15,450 bases of DNA from assembly GCA_000438155.1 (NCBI GenBank), contig FR902889.1, positions 1-15,450 on the forward strand, given 5' to 3'. This DNA is from Firmicutes bacterium CAG:95 (GTDB lineage Bacteria > Bacillota > Clostridia > Lachnospirales > Lachnospiraceae). Position numbers and translations under genes: made by a program. Below, piece by piece: positions 6,664-14,328 of this stretch; positions within the stretch are counted from its first letter, which is position 1; each line of letters opens with the position of its first letter. The notes under the pieces are model-generated. The model saw only the letters and a list, made by a program, of their open reading frames with translations. It was not told where the DNA came from and searched no databases.

Positions 6664-8160
6664 TCACTCATCCTCCATTGGCATAACACAGATTTTTTCT
6701 CCGGGCACAACGAAGAACACCGGATATCCCAGTGCCTCATGCACGTACCGGTCGGATTCCTGCTCTTCGTTTTGCAGCCGGTTACCATATTTAACGTAAC
6801 CGTTTTTACCATCATAATAAATGTCTGCGCTCCTGCAGCCTGTCAGTTTTTCCGGATCACAATAAAGAATGAGCTTTTCCTCTTCCTGTGCCTGAACTTC
6901 AAACGCATAGCCATTCGGATCCGAAAGCACTTTTACCTCACAGGAGGGCACATCCCTTTCCCGATCTTCCGCTACAGTTTTATTCTCCATTACAATCGCG
7001 CTGATTCCCAGTCTTACCTGCTCCTCATTTCCAAGAACATAAATTCCGTCTGCAATCGGTTCCCCCATTTTCAGCAGTTCCGTTTTCTGGTCTGTATTCA
7101 TAAGATCCAGCATTTTAAGTATATTCTCGGTCATTTCATCCGGGAAAATGTTTGCATAATATTCTTCCACATATTCCCTGTCTACCATCTGGTCCGCCTC
7201 GGACTGCCGGTCCGCTTTCCCGGCTTTCCACTTGAAGGAAAACAGTACCGCACCAGCAATGGCCAGCAATAATACAAAAAGTAATATTTTCTGCACAGCC
7301 GGATGATTTCTTTGATAATTGGTCTCGAGTTCCATCCTGACCATTCGATAGGCATCATATGCTCCTTGTCTCTTTGGGACTTCACCAGACACACGATTAT
7401 CGTTCTCAATGATCTGTATCTGCTCAAGAAGAAAATGATACAATCTGCGTCCCATCACATGCCCTTTCAGACAATTTGCCAGCTCATACAGAAATTCTCC
7501 CTGCCGGACAGCCCACTGATATTCCTCCTTCCGGAAAAACTCCTTCCATTGCAGGAATTGCAGTTTTTTCGGTTTACAAAGTGCATGGAGTTGTTCTATC
7601 GCGGCCTTTAACTGGCTCTGTCTCTCTTCCTGCCGCTCCTTTTTTGCTGTCTCGGTCAGTTCCTCTAAGTTTCCAAACAGATCCTCCTCCGGCTCCGGCC
7701 ACTTCGGTTTAACCCTCCTGCTTTCGCTTTTTCTGTGAACTCCCGCGGCTTTTTCCTGTGACTTCTGTTCTTCGTGCTGTGGTTTTTGTTCCTCGCGCTG
7801 TGGCTTTTGTTCCTCGCGCTGTGGCTTCTGTTCTTCTTGCTGTGGCTTTGGTTCCTCGCACTGTGGCTTTGGTTCCTCGCGCTCTGGCTTCTGTTCTTCG
7901 CGTTCTGGCTTCTGTTCCTCGCGCTGTGGTTTCTGTTCCTCGTGCTGGGGCTTGCGTTCTTCTTGCTGTGGCTTTGGTTCCTCGTGCAATGGCCGGTCTT
8001 CATCTGCTCTCTGCATGGCAACCATATACGCATCGTGGATCTCTTTCCACTTCTCCGGATGTTCTTCCGGATGATATTTACGGATCAGTCCTGCATAGGC
8101 CTTCCGGATGACCTTTTTATCTTTGGTAGGAGAAATTCCTAATACCTGATATATGTTCAT
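6664..8160 (-). CDS. Membrane-anchored J-domain protein with 7-residue repeats (likely HscC co-chaperone)
   Basis: The 498-residue protein begins with a J domain (about residues 1-50: IYQVLGISPTKDKKVIRKAY). The diagnostic HPD tripeptide reads HPE (30-32) and is followed by EHPEKWKEIHDAY. Next comes a run of about eleven 7-residue units of the type EEQKPQR, charged and probably extended. A charged, helix-rich stretch follows, then one membrane segment at about 292-310 (ILLFVLLLAIAGAVLF). The C-terminal domain of about 188 residues matches no family I recognise. With one membrane span and the J domain in the cytoplasm, that C-terminal domain would lie outside. The start is 9 bp after the Hsp70 gene stop, with AGTAGG overlapping the Hsp70 stop codon as a weak ribosome site, so the two are probably translationally coupled. 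The predicted role is to recruit and stimulate the neighbouring Hsp70 at the membrane. Confidence 0.82.
   Translation of the reverse strand: MNIYQVLGISPTKDKKVIRKAYAGLIRKYHPEEHPEKWKEIHDAYMVAMQRADEDRPLHEEPKPQQEERKPQHEEQKPQREEQKPEREEQKPEREEPKPQCEEPKPQQEEQKPQREEQKPQREEQKPQHEEQKSQEKAAGVHRKSESRRVKPKWPEPEEDLFGNLEELTETAKKERQEERQSQLKAAIEQLHALCKPKKLQFLQWKEFFRKEEYQWAVRQGEFLYELANCLKGHVMGRRLYHFLLEQIQIIENDNRVSGEVPKRQGAYDAYRMVRMELETNYQRNHPAVQKILLFVLLLAIAGAVLFSFKWKAGKADRQSEADQMVDREYVEEYYANIFPDEMTENILKMLDLMNTDQKTELLKMGEPIADGIYVLGNEEQVRLGISAIVMENKTVAEDRERDVPSCEVKVLSDPNGYAFEVQAQEEEKLILYCDPEKLTGCRSADIYYDGKNGYVKYGNRLQNEEQESDRYVHEALGYPVFFVVPGEKICVMPMEDE
7753..7983. repeat. 21-bp tandem repeat array inside the J-protein gene
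   Basis: Ten 21-bp units run from 7774 to 7983, preceded by one degenerate unit at 7753-7773. The plus-strand core is close to gcgctgtggcttctgttcctc, slightly varied between units. On the coding (minus) strand each unit gives seven residues of the type E-E-Q/P-K-P-Q/E-R/H/Q/C. The period is a multiple of three, so copy-number change keeps the frame. The similarity between units suggests recent or ongoing expansion. Confidence 0.9.
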
Positions 8161-8169
8161 ATTGTCTAC

Positions 8170-9963
8170 CTACTCATTATCCCATTCCTGAAACAGATCT
8201 TCCATCTCCTGCTGTTCTTCATCCTCCTGATACCACTCACCGGATTCCAGAGACTCCTCATCCCAGTTGATGTAATTCTCCATCATCTTTTCCGTTGCTG
8301 CCAGAAAGACCATCAGATATTTTCTGGCTTTTATGGCATGATCCGGATCATCACGCAGTACATGGATAAAGTACGCCCTTCTGTTTTCAATTTCCTTCCT
8401 CATACCGGAATTGCATTGCATGAAAAGCCGCTCTGCCCAGGCAAGAACGTATTTGTTTTCTTCCTGCTCCAGAGGACTGAGCTTCAGTTTTTCATATTCC
8501 TTCAACTTCGCCTCAATCTGTTCCTGCGTCATTCCCAGATCCTTATTGACAATAACAAGCTGCTTTTTCTCTTTTGTAGCAGGAACAGAAACGTCTACTT
8601 CCAAAACACCGTTAATATCATAGGTATAAGTCACCTCACAATACACTTCACCTCGTGGCCGTTCCGGAATCTCAAAAGAGAGTTCTCCGAGCCGGATATT
8701 ATCTTCTACATGCATTGCTTCTCCCTGATACACCTGAATGCATATTCTGGACTGATTATCATAAACTGTACAATATATGTGCTTTCTGCTGCAGGGAAGT
8801 GCACTGTTCCTCGGAATAATAACACTCATTTGATCCCTTTCCGGCTCATTATAGTTGACAATACCTGTTCCAAGGGAAAACGGGCAGATATCCGTAAGCA
8901 GCATATCCTTAATCTCCTCATCCCGCTCTTTGATTCCTGCACATACACCCGCACCTAATGCAATCATATGATCCGGATTCAATGTCTGCAGATCCTTCCG
9001 CTTAAAAAGATGCTGCAAATACTGCCGGACAACCGGCATTTTACAGGATCCTCCCACCAGAACAATCTGATTCAAATCCTCCACGTTGATCTCTGCATCC
9101 ATAAGTGCCTGCCTTACCGGCCTGCCCATTCGTTCAAACAGCTCTGCTGCTGCCTCTACAAGTTCCCTTCTGGTAATTTCCAGTTTCCGATCAATCTGTT
9201 CACACCGGACCACCATTTCTGCCGATGTCTTTTCTGTCAGCTCTTTTTTACATTTTTCTGCGCTGCTTCGCAGAATCGCCCTTGTCTGTGCCGTCAGATT
9301 CTTCGGATCAATTTCACAATGCCTTAGAAAATACTTCACAATCGCATCATCAAAATCCTGACCGCCAAGCTGGTTATCTCCACTTACCGCCAGAATTTCG
9401 ATCACGTTATCAAAGCACTCTACCACCGAAACATCCAACGTTCCTCCACCAAAATCAAACACCAGAATCGTTGCGTCTTCCTCCTGCTTTCTGTTCTGGC
9501 ATGCCAGCGCTGCCGCCGACGGCTCGTTGATAATCCGTTCTACCTTAAGCCCGGCCAGAAGTCCGGCCCGCTTCGTCGCATTCCGGCCCATATCATTAAA
9601 ATAAGCAGGGACACTGATAATGGCTTCCTCTACCGGCTCACCCAGATACCTTTCCGCATCCTCCTTCAATTTCTTAAGAACAAATGACGAGAGCTCTTCC
9701 GGTCGGTATTCCTTCTTTCCGAGCCGATATTTTTTGGCTGTTCCCATATAGCGTTTAAAAACGCTTGCCGTATCCTCCGGATGGGATGCCAGCTGCTCCT
9801 TCGCTGTTTTTCCTACATAAACGGTTCCTTCTTCCTCAATACTCACTACACTTGGTGTCAGATATTCTCCAAATGCATTGGGAATCAGTCTGCTTTCCCC
9901 ATCCTGCCATACGGCTACAAGACTATTCGTTGTTCCAAGATCAATTCCTATGATTTTTCCCAT
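8170..9963 (-). CDS. hscC: Hsp70-family chaperone, HscC-like
   Basis: The 597-residue protein has the full Hsp70 ATPase domain: phosphate-1 loop IGIDLGTTNS (Asp8), NEPSAAALA, phosphate-2 FDFGGGTLDVSVVE and adenosine motif VLVGGSCKMPVV. The interdomain linker KDMLLTD (352-358) is followed by DICPFSLGTGI and a beta-type substrate-binding domain. The helical tail is short and ends in an acidic stretch (EDEEQQEMEDLFQEWDNE). It is shorter than DnaK and lacks a GrpE-DnaJ gene neighbourhood, so HscC fits better than DnaK. GGAGG lies 6 nt before the ATG. It is the first gene of an operon with a membrane-anchored J protein, its probable partner. No CIRCE-type heat-shock operator is seen upstream, so regulation is probably not through HrcA. 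The HscC subtype is less certain than Hsp70 membership. Confidence 0.88.
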   Translation of the reverse strand: MGKIIGIDLGTTNSLVAVWQDGESRLIPNAFGEYLTPSVVSIEEEGTVYVGKTAKEQLASHPEDTASVFKRYMGTAKKYRLGKKEYRPEELSSFVLKKLKEDAERYLGEPVEEAIISVPAYFNDMGRNATKRAGLLAGLKVERIINEPSAAALACQNRKQEEDATILVFDFGGGTLDVSVVECFDNVIEILAVSGDNQLGGQDFDDAIVKYFLRHCEIDPKNLTAQTRAILRSSAEKCKKELTEKTSAEMVVRCEQIDRKLEITRRELVEAAAELFERMGRPVRQALMDAEINVEDLNQIVLVGGSCKMPVVRQYLQHLFKRKDLQTLNPDHMIALGAGVCAGIKERDEEIKDMLLTDICPFSLGTGIVNYNEPERDQMSVIIPRNSALPCSRKHIYCTVYDNQSRICIQVYQGEAMHVEDNIRLGELSFEIPERPRGEVYCEVTYTYDINGVLEVDVSVPATKEKKQLVIVNKDLGMTQEQIEAKLKEYEKLKLSPLEQEENKYVLAWAERLFMQCNSGMRKEIENRRAYFIHVLRDDPDHAIKARKYLMVFLAATEKMMENYINWDEESLESGEWYQEDEEQQEMEDLFQEWDNE

Positions 9964-9992
9964 AGTTCCCCTCCTGCGCTTTCTTACCTCTT

Positions 9993-10022
9993 ATCATACG
10001 TGAGTTTCATTATATAACTCAA
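9993..10022 (-). promoter_or_regulatory. Candidate promoter for the Hsp70/J-protein operon
   Basis: On the minus strand TTGAGT (10022..10017), an 18-bp spacer and TATGAT (9998..9993) form a plausible sigma-A promoter. The start near 9986 would leave a short leader containing the GGAGG site. A second TATAAT-like word lies in the spacer but has no matching -35. Confidence 0.4.
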
Positions 10023-10080
10023 TACCCCGGAACTGCCATTGACAAAATTAGACTTTTTTTAAAACAAAATTGACTCAAAA

Positions 10081-10099
10081 AATGATCCACCGGGTCATT
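10081..10099 (-). terminator. Weak secondary hairpin with a T tract (minus strand)
   Basis: On the minus strand the arms AATGACC and GGATCATT pair with one bulge around a 4-nt loop, and six T residues follow. It lies about 20 bp downstream of the main murF terminator and may act as a back-up. It also lies upstream of the Hsp70 promoter. Confidence 0.35.
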
Positions 10100-10120
10100 T
10101 TCTCATATGCATGGCAGCAC

Positions 10121-10150
10121 AAAAAATCTCAGGCATGCACAACTGCCTGA
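10121..10150 (-). terminator. Intrinsic terminator downstream of murF
   Basis: On the minus strand TCAGGCA and TGCCTGA form a perfect 7-bp stem around an 8-nt loop. It is followed by GA and then a run of T (10126..10121). It lies about 32 bp beyond the murF stop codon and would end the ddl-murF transcript. Confidence 0.75.
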
Positions 10151-10181
10151 AATTATATTTATAATTAAGTACTCCGCTATA

Positions 10182-11585
10182 CTAAATCCGGCCTGTGCTC
10201 TGCTCAACAATTTCCTCAAACTTCATACTGTGGGAGGCCTTAATGAGTACGGCATCTCCTGTATGGAGAATGTGGGGAAGCTGTATCATGGCTTCTTCTC
10301 TTGTCGGGAAGTAGTAGATTTCCCGGCTGCCATGTTCCTTTCCGGACAACGTCTCCACCGCCCGCTCATACATATTCTTCGAAAGCTCTCCGATGCAAAT
10401 GAGCACATCCACGCCATGCGTCATGGCATACTCTCCGATCTGTGCATGTAAAATGGCTTCATCCTTACCAAGCTCAAACATATCCCCAAGGACTGCCACC
10501 TTACGCTGCAGGGCCGTTCCAAGAAGGTCAATTGCCGCCTTCATCGAAACAGGATTGGCATTGTAGCAGTCATCGATCAGAATATATTCCGGTGTCTCGA
10601 TGACATGGCTTCTTCCGGCTACCGCCTGCACTTGCGCAATGCCCTTCGCAATCTGCTCTGTTGTAAGTCCGAGCTGCCAGCCGACTGCAGTAGCGGCCAG
10701 TGCATTCAGTACCATGTGAATCCCCGGAAGGGGCACCTTCACCGGAAACTGTGTATCTGCCACGTGAATAACGGCTTCCGAACCCAGCAGCCCTTTATTT
10801 ACCACATCTGTCGCGTATATCGCATCTTTCTTAGACATACCAAAACGGATAATCTCATTCTTCCATGGCTTCTTCACGGTTGCCAGCAGATCATCCTCGC
10901 CGTTTAGGAAAACATATCCATCCGGATTCATGGACTTGAAAATCTCGGTCTTGGCCTTCAGGATACCCTCACGGCTTCCAAGATTTTCCAAGTGACACTG
11001 CCCGATATTGGTAATGACACAGTAATCCGGCTTTGCAATCTCCGTAAGCCGCGTCATCTCACCGAAATCACTGATTCCCATTTCCAGAACGGCTGCTTCG
11101 TCCTCCGGCTGGATCGACAGCACGGTCATCGGCAGTCCGATTTCGTTGTTGAAATTCTTCTGTGTTTTACACACCTTAAATTTCTGTGACAGGACAGAGG
11201 CGATAAATTCTTTGGTACTCGTTTTGCCAACGCTTCCGGTGATTCCGACAACGGGAATGGAAAGCTGCTCACGGTAAAACGCTGCGATCCTCCGGAATGC
11301 GGTCAGGGAATCCTCCACAAGAATATAGGGAATTTCACACCCTTCCGGCTCTCTTTCACAGATCACTCCAAGCACGCCCGCCTGTGCTACCGCAGGAATA
11401 AAGGAATGACCGTCCTGACGCTCTCCTTTTACTGCCACAAACATTCCGTCCTTCGTTACCTTCCGGGAATCAATCACAACACTCGTGGTTTCCTTGTGTT
11501 CCAGTTCTTCGCTTGACATCCCTTCCGGTAATACCAAAGTTCCGTCACAGGCCTGTGCCATATTTTTCAGAGTCAGATTTTTCAT
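10182..11585 (-). CDS. murF: UDP-N-acetylmuramoyl-tripeptide--D-alanyl-D-alanine ligase (MurF)
   Basis: The 467-residue protein is a Mur ligase of normal MurF length. It shows the N-terminal substrate domain (VIDSRKVTKDGMFVAVKGERQDGH), the ATP-binding loop GSVGKTS (117-123), the central NNEIGLP and YNANPVSMKAA blocks, LGDMFELG, and the C-terminal GDAVLIKASHSMKFE. It ligates D-Ala-D-Ala to UDP-MurNAc-tripeptide in the cytoplasm, the last cytoplasmic step in building the UDP-MurNAc-pentapeptide. An in-frame GTG at 11633 would extend the frame into ddl. The ATG at 11585 is chosen because GAGG sits 6 nt before it, overlapping the ddl stop, and homology begins there. It directly follows ddl, whose product is its substrate, with an 8-bp gap that suggests translational coupling. 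Confidence 0.95.
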   Translation of the reverse strand: MKNLTLKNMAQACDGTLVLPEGMSSEELEHKETTSVVIDSRKVTKDGMFVAVKGERQDGHSFIPAVAQAGVLGVICEREPEGCEIPYILVEDSLTAFRRIAAFYREQLSIPVVGITGSVGKTSTKEFIASVLSQKFKVCKTQKNFNNEIGLPMTVLSIQPEDEAAVLEMGISDFGEMTRLTEIAKPDYCVITNIGQCHLENLGSREGILKAKTEIFKSMNPDGYVFLNGEDDLLATVKKPWKNEIIRFGMSKKDAIYATDVVNKGLLGSEAVIHVADTQFPVKVPLPGIHMVLNALAATAVGWQLGLTTEQIAKGIAQVQAVAGRSHVIETPEYILIDDCYNANPVSMKAAIDLLGTALQRKVAVLGDMFELGKDEAILHAQIGEYAMTHGVDVLICIGELSKNMYERAVETLSGKEHGSREIYYFPTREEAMIQLPHILHTGDAVLIKASHSMKFEEIVEQSTGRI

Positions 11586-11591
11586 GCTCAA

Positions 11592-11595
11592 CCTC
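11592..11595 (-). promoter_or_regulatory. Ribosome binding site for murF overlapping the ddl stop codon
   Basis: GAGG at 11595..11592 lies 6 nt before the murF ATG and shares bases with the ddl TGA (11596..11594). This decides the murF start and suggests coupled translation of the two genes. Confidence 0.65.
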
Positions 11596-12619
11596 ACCAT
11601 CTTTTTAGGGAAATCTCTATAATCAGCTCGCACAGCTCACCGTAGCTGATTCCAAGAACTGCCGCCTCCTGTGGAATGAGGCTTGTCGGTGTCATGCCGG
11701 GAAGCGTATTGGCCTCGAGACAGTAGACATCGCCGTTTTCATCCATAAGGACATCCATACGGGCATAGGTCTTGATACCAAGCACCTGATAGGCCTTAAG
11801 TGCGGTATCCTGTATTTTCTTCGTCAGCTCGTCGCTGATCTTCGCAGGACAGGTTTCAATCGTGCTGCCTGCCTGATATTTATTCTTATAATCATAAAAT
11901 CCGGATACCGGCTCGATTTCAACAACCGGATAAGGCTTACCCTCAATAACGCAGTCGGTGAATTCCCGGCCCTTGATGTACTGCTCTACCAGAACCTTTG
12001 CATCATAACGGAATGCATCCTGTACTGCATCGGCATATTCCTTTTCGTTCTGTACAATGTAAACGCCCACGCTTGAGCCGCCGCCGCTCACCTTTACCAC
12101 GCAGGGAAATTCCGGCTTATAGGGATCGTCCTTACCCGTTAACAGATGACTCGCCGGAGTCGGTACGCCATTTTGCAGAAATAACTGCTTGGTGATGGAC
12201 TTATCCATCGCAAGCGCACTGCTGAAGGAATCGGTTCCTGTATATTTGATGCCAAACAGATCGAAAACTGCCTGCACCTTGCCATTCTCTCCGCAGTCTC
12301 CGTGCAGCGCCATAAAGACAATGTCTGCCATCTGGCAGATCTCAATCACATGATCTCCGAATAAAATATTGGAAGGCTTCTTTCGGGAAGCTTTTATCTT
12401 CTCAATGTCCGGCGCCACCTCCGATACCGGAGCCACATCCTTTACCCAGTCACGATCCAGTTCGAAAATATTCCCCGGATCTCCTTCATAACCTAAGAAC
12501 ACGTCGAGCAGAATCACCTGATGTCCTCTTTCCTTCAGTGCATTGTAAACGCCGCGTCCTGAACTTAAAGAGACATCTCTTTCGGTACTGATTCCACCTG
12601 CCAACACTACGATTTTCAT
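11594..12619 (-). CDS. ddl: D-alanine--D-alanine ligase
   Basis: The 341-residue ATP-grasp ligase shows the N-terminal GGISTERDVSLSSG (Glu13 is the expected D-Ala contact), HGDCGENG, the SGGGSSVGV loop (Ser182-Ser183), the omega-loop YDYKNKY and the C-terminal EANTLPGMTPTSLIPQ metal-binding block. It joins two D-alanines with ATP to make the dipeptide that MurF uses. Tyr248 in the KY pair is the residue typical of true D-Ala-D-Ala ligases; VanA-type depsipeptide ligases carry a His there, so intrinsic glycopeptide resistance is not suggested. An AAGG ribosome site precedes the ATG by 6 nt. The gene follows the GH9-like lipoprotein gene by 45 bp without a terminator, so read-through is possible, but a consensus -10 lies in the gap. 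Confidence 0.95.
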   Translation of the reverse strand: MKIVVLAGGISTERDVSLSSGRGVYNALKERGHQVILLDVFLGYEGDPGNIFELDRDWVKDVAPVSEVAPDIEKIKASRKKPSNILFGDHVIEICQMADIVFMALHGDCGENGKVQAVFDLFGIKYTGTDSFSSALAMDKSITKQLFLQNGVPTPASHLLTGKDDPYKPEFPCVVKVSGGGSSVGVYIVQNEKEYADAVQDAFRYDAKVLVEQYIKGREFTDCVIEGKPYPVVEIEPVSGFYDYKNKYQAGSTIETCPAKISDELTKKIQDTALKAYQVLGIKTYARMDVLMDENGDVYCLEANTLPGMTPTSLIPQEAAVLGISYGELCELIIEISLKRW

Positions 12620-12649
12620 ACGTTACCTTCTTTCCAAAGCTGTACTTTC

Positions 12650-12655
12650 ATTATA
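12650..12655 (-). promoter_or_regulatory. Candidate -10 element for ddl-murF
   Basis: A perfect TATAAT reads on the minus strand at 12655..12650, about 31 nt upstream of the ddl ATG. No good -35 is found at 16-18 bp spacing; that position falls in the end of the preceding gene. The element may be weak or activator-dependent. Confidence 0.3.
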
Positions 12656-12664
12656 CGCTCTTAT

Positions 12665-14236
12665 TTATTCGTAATTGCTGATAATTTCACCCAGCATAAA
12701 AATAAGTCTGCTGTCTGCATCAAACTGATTCATAATCCCCAGACTTTCATTATAATCCTTATAATTCCGGATGCCAACATCATCTATGTAACTTATGGAT
12801 AATTTATTTCTGCCCATAAAATAATGAAGATGGTTCTCAATAATGGTCTCATACTCATGGTTCGTGATGATATAGTTCACGGTTGACATCCACAGCATTT
12901 TCTGTAAAAGCTCGGAGTGATTCGTCTGATCCTCATTCGCCTGCACATAAAACGGCTCCTTCTTCATCTGTGCAGACAGGGTTTCCGCCCTTTGCAGGAG
13001 CCGGGCAATGCACTCCGAACAGTACTCCCGGTTTACCGTCCTCCTGGTCATGAGATAGGTCACACTCCCAAGAAAACAGGGGAGATCCCCCTCCTGTTCC
13101 TGTTCATTTTTCAGTTCTTCCTCGAGGTACTTTTCCAGATAATAGCGGCACTCCTGCTGTCCGGATGCCCGGTAAAGCTCGGCTGCTGCCGCAAACCTCC
13201 AGGAATCCTGTGCATCATCCGTCTGATTCACAAGTGCATATTTAAAGGCTCGCTCAGCCGCTTTCAGACAGGTCATTGCATATTCCCTGTCATAATCCTG
13301 ATAAAGATAGCTGAACCTGGCAAGGCACATGGCAAAGCCTTCCGCTGCCTCCATCGAGGGTGGCTCCACATAAACGGCCGATGGCTTGCCCTGTGTCGAT
13401 GCAGGCACGGTAACCTTCGCATATACCGCTCCGGTTTCCTCATTCTGCATTTTCAGAAGCCAGTCGGTTTCATAGCGGATTTCATCAAGCAGATCCGGAA
13501 TTCCGTTCCGGCTCTCCGGAAGCTCCATATCATCCGAAAAGGCATCTCCAAACAATTCATAAGCCAGAAGCATTACACTGATATTTTCTGCTGCCCGGAC
13601 GACATCCTTTGAGCCATTCTCATCCTGATGCCAGCCACCGCTCACATCCATACTCACCGACATGTCCTCCCGAAGAAGGGCATGTCCGGTGTGACAGGCA
13701 TTGTGTGCCCTGCTGCCCGCAAATTCTTCCGTAAGCGTGATCCCACACCGGTTATAATAATACTGCTTCACTGCTTCCTTCAGAACATCATCATACAGAT
13801 TATCTGCGATCTGAAACGAATAGGAGTCGCCTAAAAGCGGCGCTTCAATATAGTACTTTCCCGGGAGCTCCACCTGTGAAAAATCCCCATAGCCGATTTC
13901 ATCTGTGCAGGAATCCTGTGACTCCCGCTTTTCCGGCTTACCGGTATATACCGTCTTACCGGTATCTGCATCAATCACCTCAAACCGGTCCGGCAGCTGC
14001 GATCCGCAGAAAACCGCGATCTTTGTACTCTGCGTTATGTATCCCAGCTGGTTCACCAGAATATGGGGAGCGCTTACCGGAACCTCATAAGATAAGTCCG
14101 GATCCTCTTCCATCGTCTGAAGAGGTGCCTCCTCCCTTTCCTGCTCTGCCTCTGCCACCTGGGCGCCGCATCCTGTTAAACATCCTGTTAATAAAATAGA
14201 GACCAGAACCATAATGGTTAGCTTCTTCCTGAACAT
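12665..14236 (-). CDS. Lipoprotein with CelD-N Ig-like domain and a degenerate GH9-like domain
   Basis: The 523-residue protein starts with a lipoprotein signal (MFRKKLTIMVLVSILLTGC) that has two possible lipoboxes, LTGC ending at Cys19 and at Cys23. An acidic linker follows, then an Ig-like CelD N-terminal domain (about 56-140; HILVNQLGY, YGDFSQVELPGKYYI) and an alpha/alpha-barrel resembling glycoside hydrolase family 9. The usual GH9 block GGWxDAGD reads GGWHQDENG here (200-208), so the catalytic aspartates are not in place. After GRNKLSISYIDD (475 onward) the expected HHR-type block and the Asn-Glu acid motif are not recognisable. The protein is probably a binding or structural lipoprotein on the outer membrane face rather than a cellulase. 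The ATG at 14236 is chosen over one at 14269: GGAGG lies 7 nt upstream, the signal peptide begins there, and the promoter's predicted start falls after 14269. Confidence 0.75.
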   Translation of the reverse strand: MFRKKLTIMVLVSILLTGCLTGCGAQVAEAEQEREEAPLQTMEEDPDLSYEVPVSAPHILVNQLGYITQSTKIAVFCGSQLPDRFEVIDADTGKTVYTGKPEKRESQDSCTDEIGYGDFSQVELPGKYYIEAPLLGDSYSFQIADNLYDDVLKEAVKQYYYNRCGITLTEEFAGSRAHNACHTGHALLREDMSVSMDVSGGWHQDENGSKDVVRAAENISVMLLAYELFGDAFSDDMELPESRNGIPDLLDEIRYETDWLLKMQNEETGAVYAKVTVPASTQGKPSAVYVEPPSMEAAEGFAMCLARFSYLYQDYDREYAMTCLKAAERAFKYALVNQTDDAQDSWRFAAAAELYRASGQQECRYYLEKYLEEELKNEQEQEGDLPCFLGSVTYLMTRRTVNREYCSECIARLLQRAETLSAQMKKEPFYVQANEDQTNHSELLQKMLWMSTVNYIITNHEYETIIENHLHYFMGRNKLSISYIDDVGIRNYKDYNESLGIMNQFDADSRLIFMLGEIISNYE

Positions 14237-14243
14237 TCCGGTT

Positions 14244-14248
14244 CCTCC
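14244..14248 (-). promoter_or_regulatory. Ribosome binding site that fixes the lipoprotein start
   Basis: GGAGG at 14248..14244 is 7 nt before the ATG at 14236. The in-frame ATG at 14269 has only a weak AAAGG-like site further upstream. Confidence 0.65.
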
Positions 14249-14271
14249 ATAGGATTGGATTTCTTCCATAG

Positions 14272-14300
14272 ATTATACCTTTTTTTATATTTCAGGTAAA
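14272..14300 (-). promoter_or_regulatory. Candidate sigma-A promoter for the GH9-like lipoprotein gene
   Basis: On the minus strand TTTACC (14300..14295), a 17-bp spacer and a perfect TATAAT (14277..14272) lie in the short gap after the SpoIIQ-like gene. The predicted start near 14265 leaves a leader of about 29 nt. This promoter may also serve ddl and murF by read-through. Confidence 0.45.
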
Positions 14301-14328
14301 GTCAGGATACGGTTTAAATTATTATAAC

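Noticed and set aside
7758..8142. Two plus-strand frames through the 21-bp repeats giving Leu/Trp- or Val/Ala-rich repetitive proteins
   Set aside because: A repeat whose unit is a multiple of three and free of stops stays open in several frames. The J domain and membrane segment on the minus strand fix the true frame.
9964..10181. A CIRCE heat-shock operator for the Hsp70 operon
   Set aside because: The TTAGCACTC-N9-GAGTGCTAA palindrome is absent. The hairpins seen there fit terminators.
11594..12619. A VanA/VanB-type D-Ala-D-Lac ligase
   Set aside because: The omega-loop keeps the Lys-Tyr pair (Tyr248) of housekeeping Ddl, and the gene is next to murF rather than vanH/vanX.
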